A stretch of 53,206 bases of DNA. Origin: Buttiauxella noackiae ATCC 51607. GTDB taxonomy: Bacteria; Pseudomonadota; Gammaproteobacteria; Enterobacterales; Enterobacteriaceae. Below, piece by piece: positions 8,325-16,961 of this stretch. The stretch lies in contig NZ_LXEO01000021.1 of assembly GCF_001654865.1 (NCBI RefSeq), positions 1-53,206 of the forward strand. Reading direction: 5' to 3'. The position numbers and the translations under genes are program-made. Below the pieces are notes generated by a model. The model was given only the letters and a program-made list of their open reading frames with translations. It was not told the origin of the DNA and made no database searches. The stretch's first letter is position 1, and every line of letters starts with the position of its first letter.

Positions 8325-8987
8325 ATGAAAAAAACAACTCTGGAATATACATCTGTTGACTTATCTCGTTGGGCAAGGAAAGAGCATTTTGAAGTATTTC
8401 AGTCTTTTGCTCAATGCACATTTAACCAAACTGTCCTGTTAGATATTACCGCGCTGCTAAAACATATAAAAGAAGTTGGCTGGAAATTTTACCCTACCAT
8501 TATTTCCCTCCTTTCTAAAGCCGTAAACAATCATGCGGAGTTCCGTATGGCTATAAAGAATAATGAGCTTGTCATATGGAATGAAATTCATCCAAGCTAT
8601 ACCATTTTCCATAATGAAACGGAGACCTTTTCATCATTATGGAGTCACTTCGATGGCAATATTCATCACTTCCAGAGCGTTTATTCAGAAGACGTTGCAC
8701 GCTATGGTAATAACCTTTCTTATTGGCCTAAGGAGGAGTCTCGGGAAAATGTATTTTTCGTATCGGCTATTCCTTGGGTAAGTTTTACCAGTTTTAATAT
8801 GAACATTGCTAACATGCAGAATTTTTTTGCCCCCATGTTCACTCTTGGAAAATATTACAAACAAGATGGAAAAGTATTGTTGCCTCTGTCCGTTCTGGTA
8901 CATCATTCCGTGTGCGATGGTTTCCATGTGGCGAGACTTATCAATGAGTTACAAGATATGAGTGATAGCATCAAGCACCTTTCATAG
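8325..8987 (+). CDS. cat: Type A chloramphenicol O-acetyltransferase
   Basis: Acetylates chloramphenicol with acetyl-CoA and so inactivates it; works as a cytosolic trimer. The signature [18 protein letters not shown] spans residues 193-210 and includes the catalytic His194 and the structural Asp198. The family stretches [10 protein letters not shown] and [11 protein letters not shown] are intact. Length is 220 aa, the normal size, with no frameshift. The ATG follows AAAGG. It stands alone with 280 bp of AT-rich sequence upstream and no integron or transposon parts visible, so it looks like a chromosomal cat rather than a recent cassette. Confidence 0.93.
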   Translation: MKKTTLEYTSVDLSRWARKEHFEVFQSFAQCTFNQTVLLDITALLKHIKEVGWKFYPTIISLLSKAVNNHAEFRMAIKNNELVIWNEIHPSYTIFHNETETFSSLWSHFDGNIHHFQSVYSEDVARYGNNLSYWPKEESRENVFFVSAIPWVSFTSFNMNIANMQNFFAPMFTLGKYYKQDGKVLLPLSVLVHHSVCDGFHVARLINELQDMSDSIKHLS

Positions 8988-9047
8988 GAATTCAATGCCT
9001 GATGCGCCAGAAGCCCTGAACTCACAGGCAGAAAGAACATTCCCTCT

Positions 9048-10976
9048 TTAACCGTTTCTGATTTTCCCATCGATATAAGGCTGAGGCTTACCAAACAGAT
9101 AGCCTTGTATGAAATCACAGCCCAGCACCTGGAGGCTTTCCAGCTGCTCCTGTGTTTCAACACCTTCCGCAATGGACTTCATATTGAGGGATTTCGCCAT
9201 GCCGGTGATGAGCCTGATGATATTAAGGGCGTCTTCGTGTGTCGATATCGAATGCACAAAGGACTTGTCTATTTTGATTTTATCGAAGGCAAGCCTGCTC
9301 AGGCGCGAAAGAGAAGAATAACCGGTACCAAAATCATCGATGGAGATTTTAACCCCCAGAGCCCGCAACCTGTTAAGGGTGTTTATTGGCGTATGGCTCT
9401 CACTAAAGAGAGAGGATTCAGTCACTTCCAGTTCAAGACGCTCAGCGGGAAGTCCCGTTTCGTTCAGAATAGACTGCACGATTGTGGCAAAGGCTTTGTT
9501 GCTTAGCTGGACAGGAGAGACATTGACTGAAATTTTAGCCGGAATCACCCAGGAAGCGGCCTCCCGGCAGGCCATTTCAAGCACCGATTTCCCCATCTCG
9601 TTAATCATTCCTGTTTTTTCAGCCACAGGAATAAAGCTGTCTGGCGACAGGAGGCCCTTCAGAGGATGTATCCAACGAATAAGGGCTTCATAGCTGTAAA
9701 TTTCCTGGCTGAAAGAATCGACAATAGGCTGATAATAAACCACGAATTCTTTATTCACTATCGCCAGTGCCATATCATGCTCAAGAGTTCGACTTTCTTG
9801 CAGTTTTTCTAACATCCATTGCCGGAAGACTTTTATCTTACCCGCGCCTTCTTTCTTAGCTTCATAAAGGGCCAGATCGGCAAATTTATAGAGATAGTCG
9901 GAGCGGCGTTCAGTGTCTGAGATGACGATGCCAACACTGGTAGTTATATTGATAATCGTATTATAAATAGTGTAGGGCTGGCTGATAACATCGCATATAT
10001 TTTGGGCTCGTGAAACGGCACTGCTCTCCGTCATGCCACTCGAGAGAAATGCAAATTCATCACCGCCTAAACGATAAAGCGTATCGGAAGTCAGGCCCAT
10101 CGAAATCAGACGCTGTGATATCTGGCGTAATAACATATCACCGACATCATGACCATATGTATCATTCACTTCCTTGAATCGATCTAAATCAAACAGCATC
10201 ACATTCACAGTATTATTGCTTTTTACTGCGTTCTCGATGGTTTCATTTAAATTCCCCCAGAAAAAATGGCGGTTATTCATCTCTGTCAGAGAGTCATGGT
10301 AGACGTCATACTCCAGCTTTGCATTCTGAACTTGCAGTTTTTCTTTAGATTCCTGTAGAGCTTCAGCAAGACTCTTTACCTGAAGATGTGCTTTCAGAAT
10401 ATTTCTGTTTTGATAAAATATCAGCAGACCAAGTATCGCACTCATTATTATCAGCAATACAGACGTCGCTGAGTAAATATAGTACAGGATTTTAATTTTG
10501 AGGTTGGCGTCATTAATCGAGTTGATATCTTTATCTAAAGCCCCCGACGACAGACGACCCAGTTGCGGGTCAAGTGTCTGCATTTTTTTCAGGTATGCCT
10601 GGAGTTCTGAGCGGCTCATTTTCTCAAGATGAGAATCCAGATACTCAAGTGTATTTTCAAGCTGTATAGCCAGTGCATGATGAGTTTTATTACTTTCTAT
10701 GTAACTCCTCAGGTCACCTTCTTTCATTAAATCACTCTGGCTGAGCATAATGTCGAGACGCATGCGTACATCATCCAGTGTCATCGTCTCATCGATAGTG
10801 TAAAGACCAAGCAACGATTCGAACCGGTAATATTCTGAAACCATCTGTGCAGCAGACCACGAAGCGGTGTAGTGAGTCAGTTTCTGTAACTCTTGTTGCC
10901 TTTCATGCACAAGGAAAGAGATATATCCGGTAGATATAAAAAGGAAAAAAATGATGCCAGCCAGAATTCTGTTCAT
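9048..10976 (-). CDS. Membrane-bound GGDEF/EAL cyclic-di-GMP enzyme
   Basis: 642 aa inner-membrane signalling protein. Transmembrane segments lie at about residues 4-22 and 165-188 and enclose a helical periplasmic region with no domain I recognise. A coiled linker (200-222) precedes the GGDEF domain. GGDEF itself is intact at 304-308, but the RxxD inhibitory site reads LTSD, so product inhibition is probably lost. The EAL domain has intact EAL (430-432), NVS, DDFGTGYSSL, KIDKSF, EGVET and QGY motifs. Sequence therefore allows both synthesis and hydrolysis of c-di-GMP. It starts 17 bp after a secreted oxidoreductase-fold protein, which probably supplies its input signal. Confidence 0.93.
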   Translation of the reverse strand: MNRILAGIIFFLFISTGYISFLVHERQQELQKLTHYTASWSAAQMVSEYYRFESLLGLYTIDETMTLDDVRMRLDIMLSQSDLMKEGDLRSYIESNKTHHALAIQLENTLEYLDSHLEKMSRSELQAYLKKMQTLDPQLGRLSSGALDKDINSINDANLKIKILYYIYSATSVLLIIMSAILGLLIFYQNRNILKAHLQVKSLAEALQESKEKLQVQNAKLEYDVYHDSLTEMNNRHFFWGNLNETIENAVKSNNTVNVMLFDLDRFKEVNDTYGHDVGDMLLRQISQRLISMGLTSDTLYRLGGDEFAFLSSGMTESSAVSRAQNICDVISQPYTIYNTIINITTSVGIVISDTERRSDYLYKFADLALYEAKKEGAGKIKVFRQWMLEKLQESRTLEHDMALAIVNKEFVVYYQPIVDSFSQEIYSYEALIRWIHPLKGLLSPDSFIPVAEKTGMINEMGKSVLEMACREAASWVIPAKISVNVSPVQLSNKAFATIVQSILNETGLPAERLELEVTESSLFSESHTPINTLNRLRALGVKISIDDFGTGYSSLSRLSRLAFDKIKIDKSFVHSISTHEDALNIIRLITGMAKSLNMKSIAEGVETQEQLESLQVLGCDFIQGYLFGKPQPYIDGKIRNG

Positions 10977-10993
10977 GTTGGTCTTCTGACCCC

Positions 10994-11488
10994 TTACTCA
11001 ATATTCATTCTGCTGACCTGCCATGCTGACCTTGAATAATAAATCTGATTATTCAACTCAGGCATGCTGTCATAGGGGTAAACAACAAACAACGGGCCTT
11101 TATCACGGATACGCATATATTCTCCGTTAATTTTTAAAGCAAGGATAACGTTGTATTTCTTAAAATCACTGAGGGGGATTTCGGTGGTGTAGTCATTGAG
11201 TGCTGTGATCTTAACAACAGAACCTTTCGCTCCGACATAATCCATAAGCTTTTGCAGTGGAATACCCGTAAAGGTAGTGCGTCCATCATACCAGGGAGAC
11301 GTAGTCTGAAAGCTGACCATACCCAGTTTCTCAAGGCTGGCGAGATCAAAAACGGCTTTCCCACCTTCATTTGTATTTTCGATATGACCAGACATCGTTA
11401 AAAGGACTTTACCGGCAGGTCTGGAAAATTCACCCGCCCAGACCTGGGTGGAGAGCGCAAAGCTTAACAGCATGACAATTAATCGCAT
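10994..11488 (-). CDS. Secreted molybdopterin-oxidoreductase-fold protein lacking the cofactor cysteine
   Basis: 164 aa periplasmic protein with a clear signal peptide (cleavage near residue 18, after QVWA). The body resembles the sulfite-oxidase/YedY-type Oxidored_molyb domain: FDLASLEKLGMVSF, then TGIPLQKLMDYVGA, LNDYTTEIPLSDF and GPLFVVYPYD. The mature protein has no cysteine at all, so the molybdenum-ligating Cys of real SUOX-fold enzymes is absent and it is unlikely to be a Moco enzyme. The start at 11488 follows CGAGGTC. It is cotranscribed with the GGDEF/EAL gene, and I infer a ligand-binding partner for that sensor. Confidence 0.8.
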   Translation of the reverse strand: MRLIVMLLSFALSTQVWAGEFSRPAGKVLLTMSGHIENTNEGGKAVFDLASLEKLGMVSFQTTSPWYDGRTTFTGIPLQKLMDYVGAKGSVVKITALNDYTTEIPLSDFKKYNVILALKINGEYMRIRDKGPLFVVYPYDSMPELNNQIYYSRSAWQVSRMNIE

Positions 11489-11955
11489 TTTGACCTCGTA
11501 TATCAACCGGATGTTAAAGAATTATAATTTAGTTATTGTGCTATTTATATATGCTCCCGGACTATTGTTGACGCAATCATTTTACCAACATTTTAACTCT
11601 TTAAAATCAAATGGTTAAGAATGATTTTCTTTTTATATTGATTAAGCAAGGTCGATGCCGTTATTTGATATACACAAAATAATGTTGCACCTGCACAAAT
11701 AAAAGCCACCTGTTTACTCAGCGTAAATAAACACACAGCAATATAAAGGTTTATTTATTTGTAAGGCAGGAGGGGTTTCACGCAAGCAATTTTCCGTTCC
11801 TGGCACAATGAAGACATTAAAAAATGATTTCCCCTACAGACACAGGACTGGTGAGCGGATGACGGTCTACATCGTACTAACGTTTCGGCCAAATAGTTTC
11901 AGCGGGGATTCCCCTCCCAAATACCCCTACTCTCTGTAAAGTTTTGCATATCATT
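11489..11955. other. AT-rich intergenic region between two divergent units
   Basis: No gene is supportable here. It must hold the promoter of the minus-strand oxidoreductase-fold/GGDEF-EAL unit. The only structure I note is the inverted pair AAATAAAC (11725-11732) and GTTTATTT (11749-11756), whose role is unknown. Confidence 0.4.
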
Positions 11956-11986
11956 TTGACCCTCCCCTTACGGGAAGGTTTAGAGT
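11956..11986 (+). promoter_or_regulatory. CueR-type copper-responsive promoter of cueP
   Basis: A -35 box TTGACC (11956-11961) and -10 box TAGAGT (11981-11986) are separated by 19 bp, the long spacer typical of MerR-family targets. The spacer holds the dyad ACCCTCCCC-TTA-CGGGAAGGT, very like the CueR sites before copA and cueO. I infer activation by Cu(I)-CueR, as known for Salmonella cueP. Confidence 0.85.
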
Positions 11987-12025
11987 CGGCGTCAATCTCA
12001 CTCTCTTTTCAGCAAGGAATGATTA

Positions 12026-12565
12026 ATGAAACGAAGCATACTTTTCGCATTACTGGCACTTGGCATCAGCGGTTCAGCATTGGCTCAGAACGATGCCGAC
12101 TTCCTCGCAGCACACGGTTTAGCGGGTAAAACTACCGAGCAAATGGTTGAGGCGATTGATGGCTCACCGCAGGCGCGACCATTACCGTATAACGCAGGCA
12201 TCACCAGCACAGAATTGAAGTTGTCTGACGGCACACAGCAGTTCAGCTATCCGCTCGGCGATAAGTTCTATTTGTCTTTCGCACCTTATCTGACGCAAAC
12301 CCATCCGTGTTTTAACCACAGCCTTTCTGGCTGCCGTGGAGAGCTTGCGAATACGCCGTTTGATGTGAAAGTGACGGACAAAAGTGGCAAAGTGTTGATG
12401 CAGAAAAAGATGAGCAGTCACGCGAATGGCTTTGTTGGCATCTGGTTGCCACGTGATATGGAAGGCACAATTGAAGTGAGTTACCAGGGTAAAACGGCCA
12501 GCGCGCCGATTGCGACACATAAAGACAGCCAGACCTGTTTAACCACGCTGCCATTGCAGGGTTAA
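12026..12565 (+). CDS. cueP: Periplasmic copper-binding protein CueP
   Basis: Binds copper in the periplasm and supports copper tolerance and, in Salmonella, copper supply to superoxide dismutase. The signal peptide ends at about residue 20 (SALA-QND). The three conserved copper-associated cysteines are present at 95, 103 and 171 (HPCFNHSLSGC and QTCLTT). Length of 179 aa is normal. The ATG follows AGCAAGGAATG, and the CueR-type promoter lies 40 bp upstream. CueP occurs in Salmonella, Citrobacter and some relatives but not in E. coli, which helps place the genome. Confidence 0.94.
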   Translation: MKRSILFALLALGISGSALAQNDADFLAAHGLAGKTTEQMVEAIDGSPQARPLPYNAGITSTELKLSDGTQQFSYPLGDKFYLSFAPYLTQTHPCFNHSLSGCRGELANTPFDVKVTDKSGKVLMQKKMSSHANGFVGIWLPRDMEGTIEVSYQGKTASAPIATHKDSQTCLTTLPLQG

Positions 12566-12586
12566 CCGTTTAAATATCGAATGAAT

Positions 12587-12614
12587 GTCGGGTGACGCGA
12601 ACGCTTACCCGACC
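12587..12614. repeat. REP-like palindromic element
   Basis: The sequence TGTCGGGTGACGC-GAA-CGCTTACCCGACCT is an imperfect hairpin of the REP type, between the convergent ends of cueP and the deaminase gene. It may also stabilise or end the transcripts. Similar elements recur at three junctions in the cobalamin operon. Confidence 0.7.
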
Positions 12615-12621
12615 TATCCCT

Positions 12622-13122
12622 CTACCGAGTCGACCAAAACGCCTGCTGCATCGCCTTTGTCTCTTCGATGATTTCCGGCACCGGGCCAATCAACTCCACC
12701 GGTTTCTGGCAATGCTCAAAGACGTATTTCGACGACACGCTCATGGTCGGGTTTTCTTCGTGGTTGCCGGTCGCTTCCAACAGCTGGCTTTCATACATGC
12801 CAAAAACAACTCGCCCGATATTCGCCCAATACGCCGTTCCCGCGCACATGCAGCAGGGTTCAACTGCAGTATATAGCGTGCATTGCCATAAATATTCGGC
12901 GGTGTAATTGGTGGCTGCAATTCGCGCAAGTGTTGATTCCGCGTGGTTAACCGTGTCGATATTGCACTGCTCAAGCAATACTGTTTCGTTATCGGGTGCG
13001 ACTAACAGCGCGCCAAATGGATGATGTCCGAGCGCTATTGCCCTGTGTGCTACCGCATTGGAACGGCGCAAGTGGCGAACAATCTGTTCTTTACTCGGTG
13101 CTGGCCCACGTTTTACTGACAT
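12622..13122 (-). CDS. Nucleoside/nucleobase deaminase (cytidine deaminase superfamily)
   Basis: 166 aa zinc-dependent deaminase. The zinc ligands and catalytic glutamate are present: HAE at residues 60-62 and PCCMC with Cys90 and Cys93. Overall it looks like the guanine deaminase / tRNA adenosine deaminase branch rather than cytidine deaminase itself. It is the last gene of a four-gene unit behind an NMT1/THI5-type ABC importer, with 13 bp between the genes, so it probably acts on the imported compound, perhaps a purine, pyrimidine or thiamine-related base. The ATG at 13122 follows AAGGAG. Superfamily sure, substrate unknown. Confidence 0.85.
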   Translation of the reverse strand: MSVKRGPAPSKEQIVRHLRRSNAVAHRAIALGHHPFGALLVAPDNETVLLEQCNIDTVNHAESTLARIAATNYTAEYLWQCTLYTAVEPCCMCAGTAYWANIGRVVFGMYESQLLEATGNHEENPTMSVSSKYVFEHCQKPVELIGPVPEIIEETKAMQQAFWSTR

Positions 13123-13135
13123 ATTTTCTCCTTCA

Positions 13136-13894
13136 TTATTTCGCGTCGATGCTCCACGGGAACAGTCGTTTTTGCAGCCAGCTCACCAGCCCATACAACA
13201 TCAGGCTGCACACCACCAGCAAGAACAAACTGGCAAAAGCCAATGGGATTTTGAACGATGAAGTGCTGAATAAAATCAGATATCCCAGGCCTTGATCTGC
13301 TGCGACAAACTCTGCCACCACCGCGCCGATAATCGACAGCGTAATCGCCACCTTTAGCGCACTGAAGATATACGGCACCGCATACGGCATACGAATCTGC
13401 CAATATTCGCGGTTGCGTGGTGCACGTAATGTTTTAGACAGCTCAAGCAATTCGGACGGCACTGAATTCATTCCGGTCGCCGTGGAAATCACCAGCGGGA
13501 AAAAGGAGATAAGCGTAGTGATCACCACACGCGGCAGCATGCCGGAACCGAGTGTGACGACAATAATCGGCGCAATCGCCACTACCGGCGTGGACTGGAT
13601 AACAATCAGCCAGGGCAACACCAGGCGGGCAAGCAACTTAGAGCTGACAATAGCAATAGCCAGCGGCAGCGCAATGACAATTGCCAGCAGGAAACCGCTT
13701 AACGCCACGCTCAATGTCGCCAGGATATGAGTCGCCCAGCGCCCGGCATCCAACGTAGTCACAGAAGCAAAAATGGCCGTTGGCGACGGCAGGATAAACA
13801 CCGGAATGGCGAATAATTTACACGCCGCCTCCCAAAGCAAAACTGCCACCACCAGCGCCAGCAGCGCGATGTACTTTTCCAGAAACGCTTTCAT
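13136..13894 (-). CDS. ABC transporter permease (nitrate/sulfonate/thiamine-precursor type)
   Basis: 252 aa inner-membrane permease with about six hydrophobic segments and the EAA-like cytoplasmic loop ELLELSKTLRAPRNREYW that contacts the ATPase. It resembles SsuC, TauC and ThiX. Its start overlaps the ATPase stop in ATGA, so translation is coupled. The N-terminal hydrophobic segment (ALLALVVAVLLWEAAC) and C-terminal LQKRLFPW fit the family length. Confidence 0.88.
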   Translation of the reverse strand: MKAFLEKYIALLALVVAVLLWEAACKLFAIPVFILPSPTAIFASVTTLDAGRWATHILATLSVALSGFLLAIVIALPLAIAIVSSKLLARLVLPWLIVIQSTPVVAIAPIIVVTLGSGMLPRVVITTLISFFPLVISTATGMNSVPSELLELSKTLRAPRNREYWQIRMPYAVPYIFSALKVAITLSIIGAVVAEFVAADQGLGYLILFSTSSFKIPLAFASLFLLVVCSLMLYGLVSWLQKRLFPWSIDAK

Positions 13895-14670
13895 GCTGGC
13901 TCCTTGCGGCGGCTAAAGACTTTGTGGCGGATATCGGCGGTTAACTCATGGAACAGCGGATGATTAAGGGTTTCCTCATCCCGTGGGCGAGCCAGCGGGA
14001 CATCAATAATTTCACTTACTCGCCCAGGGCGTGCGCTCATTACCACGATGCGGTCGGAAAGCAGCAACGCTTCCTGAATTGAGTGGGTGACAAACAACAC
14101 CGTTTTTGGGCGTTCGTTCCAGATACGCATCAACTCAAAACTCATTTCATCGCGTGTCAGTGAATCAAGAGCGGAAAACGGTTCATCCATCAGCAAAATA
14201 TCCGGGTCATGCAGCAAAGAGCGAGCAATAGAAACACGCTGCTGCATGCCGCCTGACAATTCCGCCGGTCGCTTATTAGCAAACTGCGTCAGCCCTGTCA
14301 TTTCCAGCAATTCATGCCCACGCGCGGTATCTTTAGCATCCACGCGGCCATACTTGTGTTTCATCGGAAATGTGATGTTATCGAGCACAGTTAGCCACGG
14401 CAGCAACGTCGGTTTCTGGAACACAAACCCCATTTCATCACGAGGTTCGGTCACCGGCTTGCCATATACAGAAATCATGCCGCTGCTCGGTTTGAGCAAC
14501 CCGGCAATCAAACGCAAAATGGTCGATTTTCCGCAGCCTGACGGGCCAATAAATGAGACGAATTCGTGGCGGCGTAGCGTCAGATTCACCTCATCAAGTG
14601 CCGTAACCCTGGTACCATCAGCAGATTTAAACGTTTGATTGACATGACGAAGCTCTATAACAGGCTGCAT
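13891..14670 (-). CDS. ABC transporter ATP-binding protein (SsuB/TauB type)
   Basis: 259 aa ATPase energising the importer. Walker A is GPSGCGKST at about residues 42-50, the signature is LSGGMQQRVSIARSL, Walker B is ILLMDEPFSALD and the switch histidine is in VTHSIQEAL. It lies nine bases after the binding-protein gene and overlaps the permease by four. Sequence puts it in the nitrate/sulfonate/taurine/thiamine-precursor subfamily; the solute follows from the partner binding protein, which is itself unassigned. Confidence 0.9.
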   Translation of the reverse strand: MQPVIELRHVNQTFKSADGTRVTALDEVNLTLRRHEFVSFIGPSGCGKSTILRLIAGLLKPSSGMISVYGKPVTEPRDEMGFVFQKPTLLPWLTVLDNITFPMKHKYGRVDAKDTARGHELLEMTGLTQFANKRPAELSGGMQQRVSIARSLLHDPDILLMDEPFSALDSLTRDEMSFELMRIWNERPKTVLFVTHSIQEALLLSDRIVVMSARPGRVSEIIDVPLARPRDEETLNHPLFHELTADIRHKVFSRRKEPA

Positions 14671-14679
14671 ATCATTCCC

Positions 14680-15666
14680 TTATTGTGCGAGAAAACTACG
14701 GTCGACCAGAGTTTCCGGGTTCACTTTATCGCTCGGATATTTCATTGATTTCGCCACCCATTCCCACGTGTGTTTCAGGAGCGTTGAGTCAAATTGCCCC
14801 AGGCCATCGCGCTGGCTAATTTCATTGTTAATCAGCGGTTTTGTGACATTGAAATCGGCTTCCAGCATTGCAACATCAGCTTCAGGCACCATCGCTTTTT
14901 GGTCAGCGGCGGCTTTATCCGGATGCGCGAGGCTAAATTCGATAGACTTTTTGGAAGCCCGGACGAAACGCGCTACAACATCCGGCTTTTCTTTGATGAG
15001 CTTATCGGATGCAAAGAACGACAAGCCGTAACCATCGAGGCCGTAATCGGTCCAGGCCAGTTCAAGCGGTTTTTTACTCACCTGAGCCAGCGTCGCTTCA
15101 ATATTCGGGCGGTTAGTTGACCACACCACAACACCATCAACACGTCCCTGCGCAAGCATTGGCACCAACGTGCCCGGGTCGGCTTTGATCTGTTTTACGC
15201 TATCGGGGTCAACACCATTGTTTTGCAACATGATCGGCAACAAGGCGTTAGACGCAGAGAACGTTGGAATGCCAAGCGTTTTGCCTTTCAGGCTTTTCAT
15301 ATCGGTTACACCGCTGCCCTGCCACGAGTAAATCGCATCCGGCTGTTTTGAATAGATGCTCATGATGGCTTTCACCGGAATACCGCCTTCGGCCTGCGCC
15401 ATCATTAAAGAAGCAATCCCGCCAGTTCCCACATCAGCCGCACCTGAAGCAATTTTCGTCAGCGTGTCGCTACTGCCACGGCCCGGTAATATGGCGACAT
15501 CCAGCCCTTCGGCTGCGTAAAAACCTTCCTGGACACCAACAAAAACGAATGCTTTATCACCGCCATTTGGCATCCAGTCGAGTTGCAGTTTTAGTTTATC
15601 CAGCGCGCTCGCATGCGCACTTGCCAGTACCAGGGCTACAGCGGTTGTAAGTCGAATGACGCGCAT
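14680..15666 (-). CDS. ABC transporter substrate-binding protein (NMT1/THI5-like)
   Basis: 328 aa periplasmic binding protein with a signal peptide (RVIRLTTAVALVLASAHASA). The mature start DKLKLQLDWMPNGGDKAF, followed by FYAAEGLDVAILPGRGSSDT, is typical of the NMT1/THI5-like group that captures pyrimidine, thiamine-precursor or other heteroaromatic compounds; the LDWxPN motif is strong. I chose the ATG at 15666 because it starts the signal peptide and follows TGAGGAGA; the frame stays open to 15753. First gene of the importer-deaminase unit, divergent from acuI, with two dyad motifs upstream. Confidence 0.88.
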   Translation of the reverse strand: MRVIRLTTAVALVLASAHASALDKLKLQLDWMPNGGDKAFVFVGVQEGFYAAEGLDVAILPGRGSSDTLTKIASGAADVGTGGIASLMMAQAEGGIPVKAIMSIYSKQPDAIYSWQGSGVTDMKSLKGKTLGIPTFSASNALLPIMLQNNGVDPDSVKQIKADPGTLVPMLAQGRVDGVVVWSTNRPNIEATLAQVSKKPLELAWTDYGLDGYGLSFFASDKLIKEKPDVVARFVRASKKSIEFSLAHPDKAAADQKAMVPEADVAMLEADFNVTKPLINNEISQRDGLGQFDSTLLKHTWEWVAKSMKYPSDKVNPETLVDRSFLAQ

Positions 15667-15709
15667 GCTTATCTCCTCAGAAGGTGCTGAAACTGCCCCA
15701 TGGGCATAT

Positions 15710-15747
15710 GTGAAACTTTTGTCACAACGGTTAGAAACTTTTGTTTC
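15710..15747. promoter_or_regulatory. Paired operator-like dyads upstream of the importer-deaminase unit
   Basis: Two related palindromes, GTGAAACTTTTGTCAC (15710-15725) and GAAACTTTTGTTTC (15734-15747), share GAAACTTTTGT and have centres 23 bp apart, about two helical turns. They lie 44-81 bp upstream of the binding-protein start. Arrangement and symmetry suggest a dimeric regulator, but no regulator gene is adjacent. Inference only. Confidence 0.45.
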
Positions 15748-15925
15748 AAACATACGAGTGACAGGGCCAAAAGTTAAAATATGAAAATCTTATAACCTGC
15801 TAAAAAGCAGCCATTTACACAGGAATATTGTTGGTATTCTTTATTCTCAGGTGCTTCGGGTATACCGTGTTGGGCATCAGAAACAATTAGGCTGGAATAC
15901 CCGGCCCAACGAATGAGGAATCACC

Positions 15926-16900
15926 ATGAAAGCAGTCGTACTTGAGCAAGTTGAAGGCAAGACTCTGGCCGAGGTAAAACAAATCTCTGAGCCAGCAATC
16001 GAACTGGGAAATGTGCTGGTTGATGTTGAGTGGTCAAGCCTGAACTATAAAGATGCGCTGGCGATCACCGGCACAGGCAAAATCATCCGTAACTTCCCGA
16101 TGGTTCCGGGGATTGATTTCGCAGGCCGCGTGGCGAGTAGTGATGATGCTAATTTCAGCGCAGGTCAGGAAGTGGTGTTGACCGGCTGGGGTGTGGGCGA
16201 AAATCATTGGGGCGGTCTTGCTGAACTAGCGCGTGTGAAATCCGAATGGCTGGTTCCCCTGCCTGCTGGCCTTAGCGCACGTAAAGCGATGATCGTTGGT
16301 ACCGCTGGATTTACTGCCATGCTGTGCGTGATGGCGCTGGAAGATGCAGGTATTACGCCAGAAAGCGGTGAAGTGGTTGTAACCGGTGCCAGCGGCGGCG
16401 TAGGCAGTACTGCAATCGCTCTGCTGCATGCTTTGGGCTACCAGGTTGCCGCTGTTTCTGGCCGGGAATCCACACACGACTATCTGCGCCAGTTAGGTGC
16501 CAGCCGCATTCTGCCACGCAGTGAATTCGCTGAAACTCGTCCGCTGGAAAAACAAGTGTGGGCTGGCGCGGTAGATACCGTAGGTGGCAATGTGCTCGCC
16601 AAACTGCTGGCACAGATGAACTACTCAGGTTGTGTCGCGGCCTGTGGCCTCGCGGGAGGGTTCTCACTGCCAACAACGGTGATGCCATTCATTCTGCGTA
16701 ACGTGCGCCTGCAAGGTGTAGATTCGGTGAGTGCCCCGCAAGTTCGCCGCATCGCTGCATGGAAACGCCTTGCTGAGTTATTGCCAGAAAGCTTCTATGA
16801 AGCTGCGACAACAGAAATTAGCCTGGAGCAGGCGCCACAAGTTGCAGAAAGCTTTATGAGCAATGAGATTCAGGGCCGCACGTTGGTGAAGGTTAGTTAA
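15926..16900 (+). CDS. acuI: Acrylyl-CoA reductase / YhdH-type quinone oxidoreductase
   Basis: 324 aa medium-chain dehydrogenase/reductase of the YhdH/AcuI group, which reduces toxic acryloyl-CoA to propionyl-CoA with NADPH. The start KAVVLEQVEGKTLAEVKQI, the SSLNYKDALAITG stretch and the nucleotide-binding motif TGASGGVGSTA (about residues 153-163) are diagnostic, as is the absence of zinc ligands. The ATG follows ATGAGGAATC. It is divergent from the ABC importer unit, with 260 bp between starts. Older annotations call the group quinone oxidoreductase. Confidence 0.9.
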   Translation: MKAVVLEQVEGKTLAEVKQISEPAIELGNVLVDVEWSSLNYKDALAITGTGKIIRNFPMVPGIDFAGRVASSDDANFSAGQEVVLTGWGVGENHWGGLAELARVKSEWLVPLPAGLSARKAMIVGTAGFTAMLCVMALEDAGITPESGEVVVTGASGGVGSTAIALLHALGYQVAAVSGRESTHDYLRQLGASRILPRSEFAETRPLEKQVWAGAVDTVGGNVLAKLLAQMNYSGCVAACGLAGGFSLPTTVMPFILRNVRLQGVDSVSAPQVRRIAAWKRLAELLPESFYEAATTEISLEQAPQVAESFMSNEIQGRTLVKVS

Positions 16901-16961
16901 TTTTTTAAGGATCGAAGGTTTCCGTTCATCCTGGTGTGCAGTTCCTATGAAGAAACGGTGA

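Noticed and set aside
11725-11756. AAATAAAC/GTTTATTT inverted pair as an operator
   Set aside because: Short, AT-rich and in an AT-rich region, so chance is likely; noted only within the intergenic entry.
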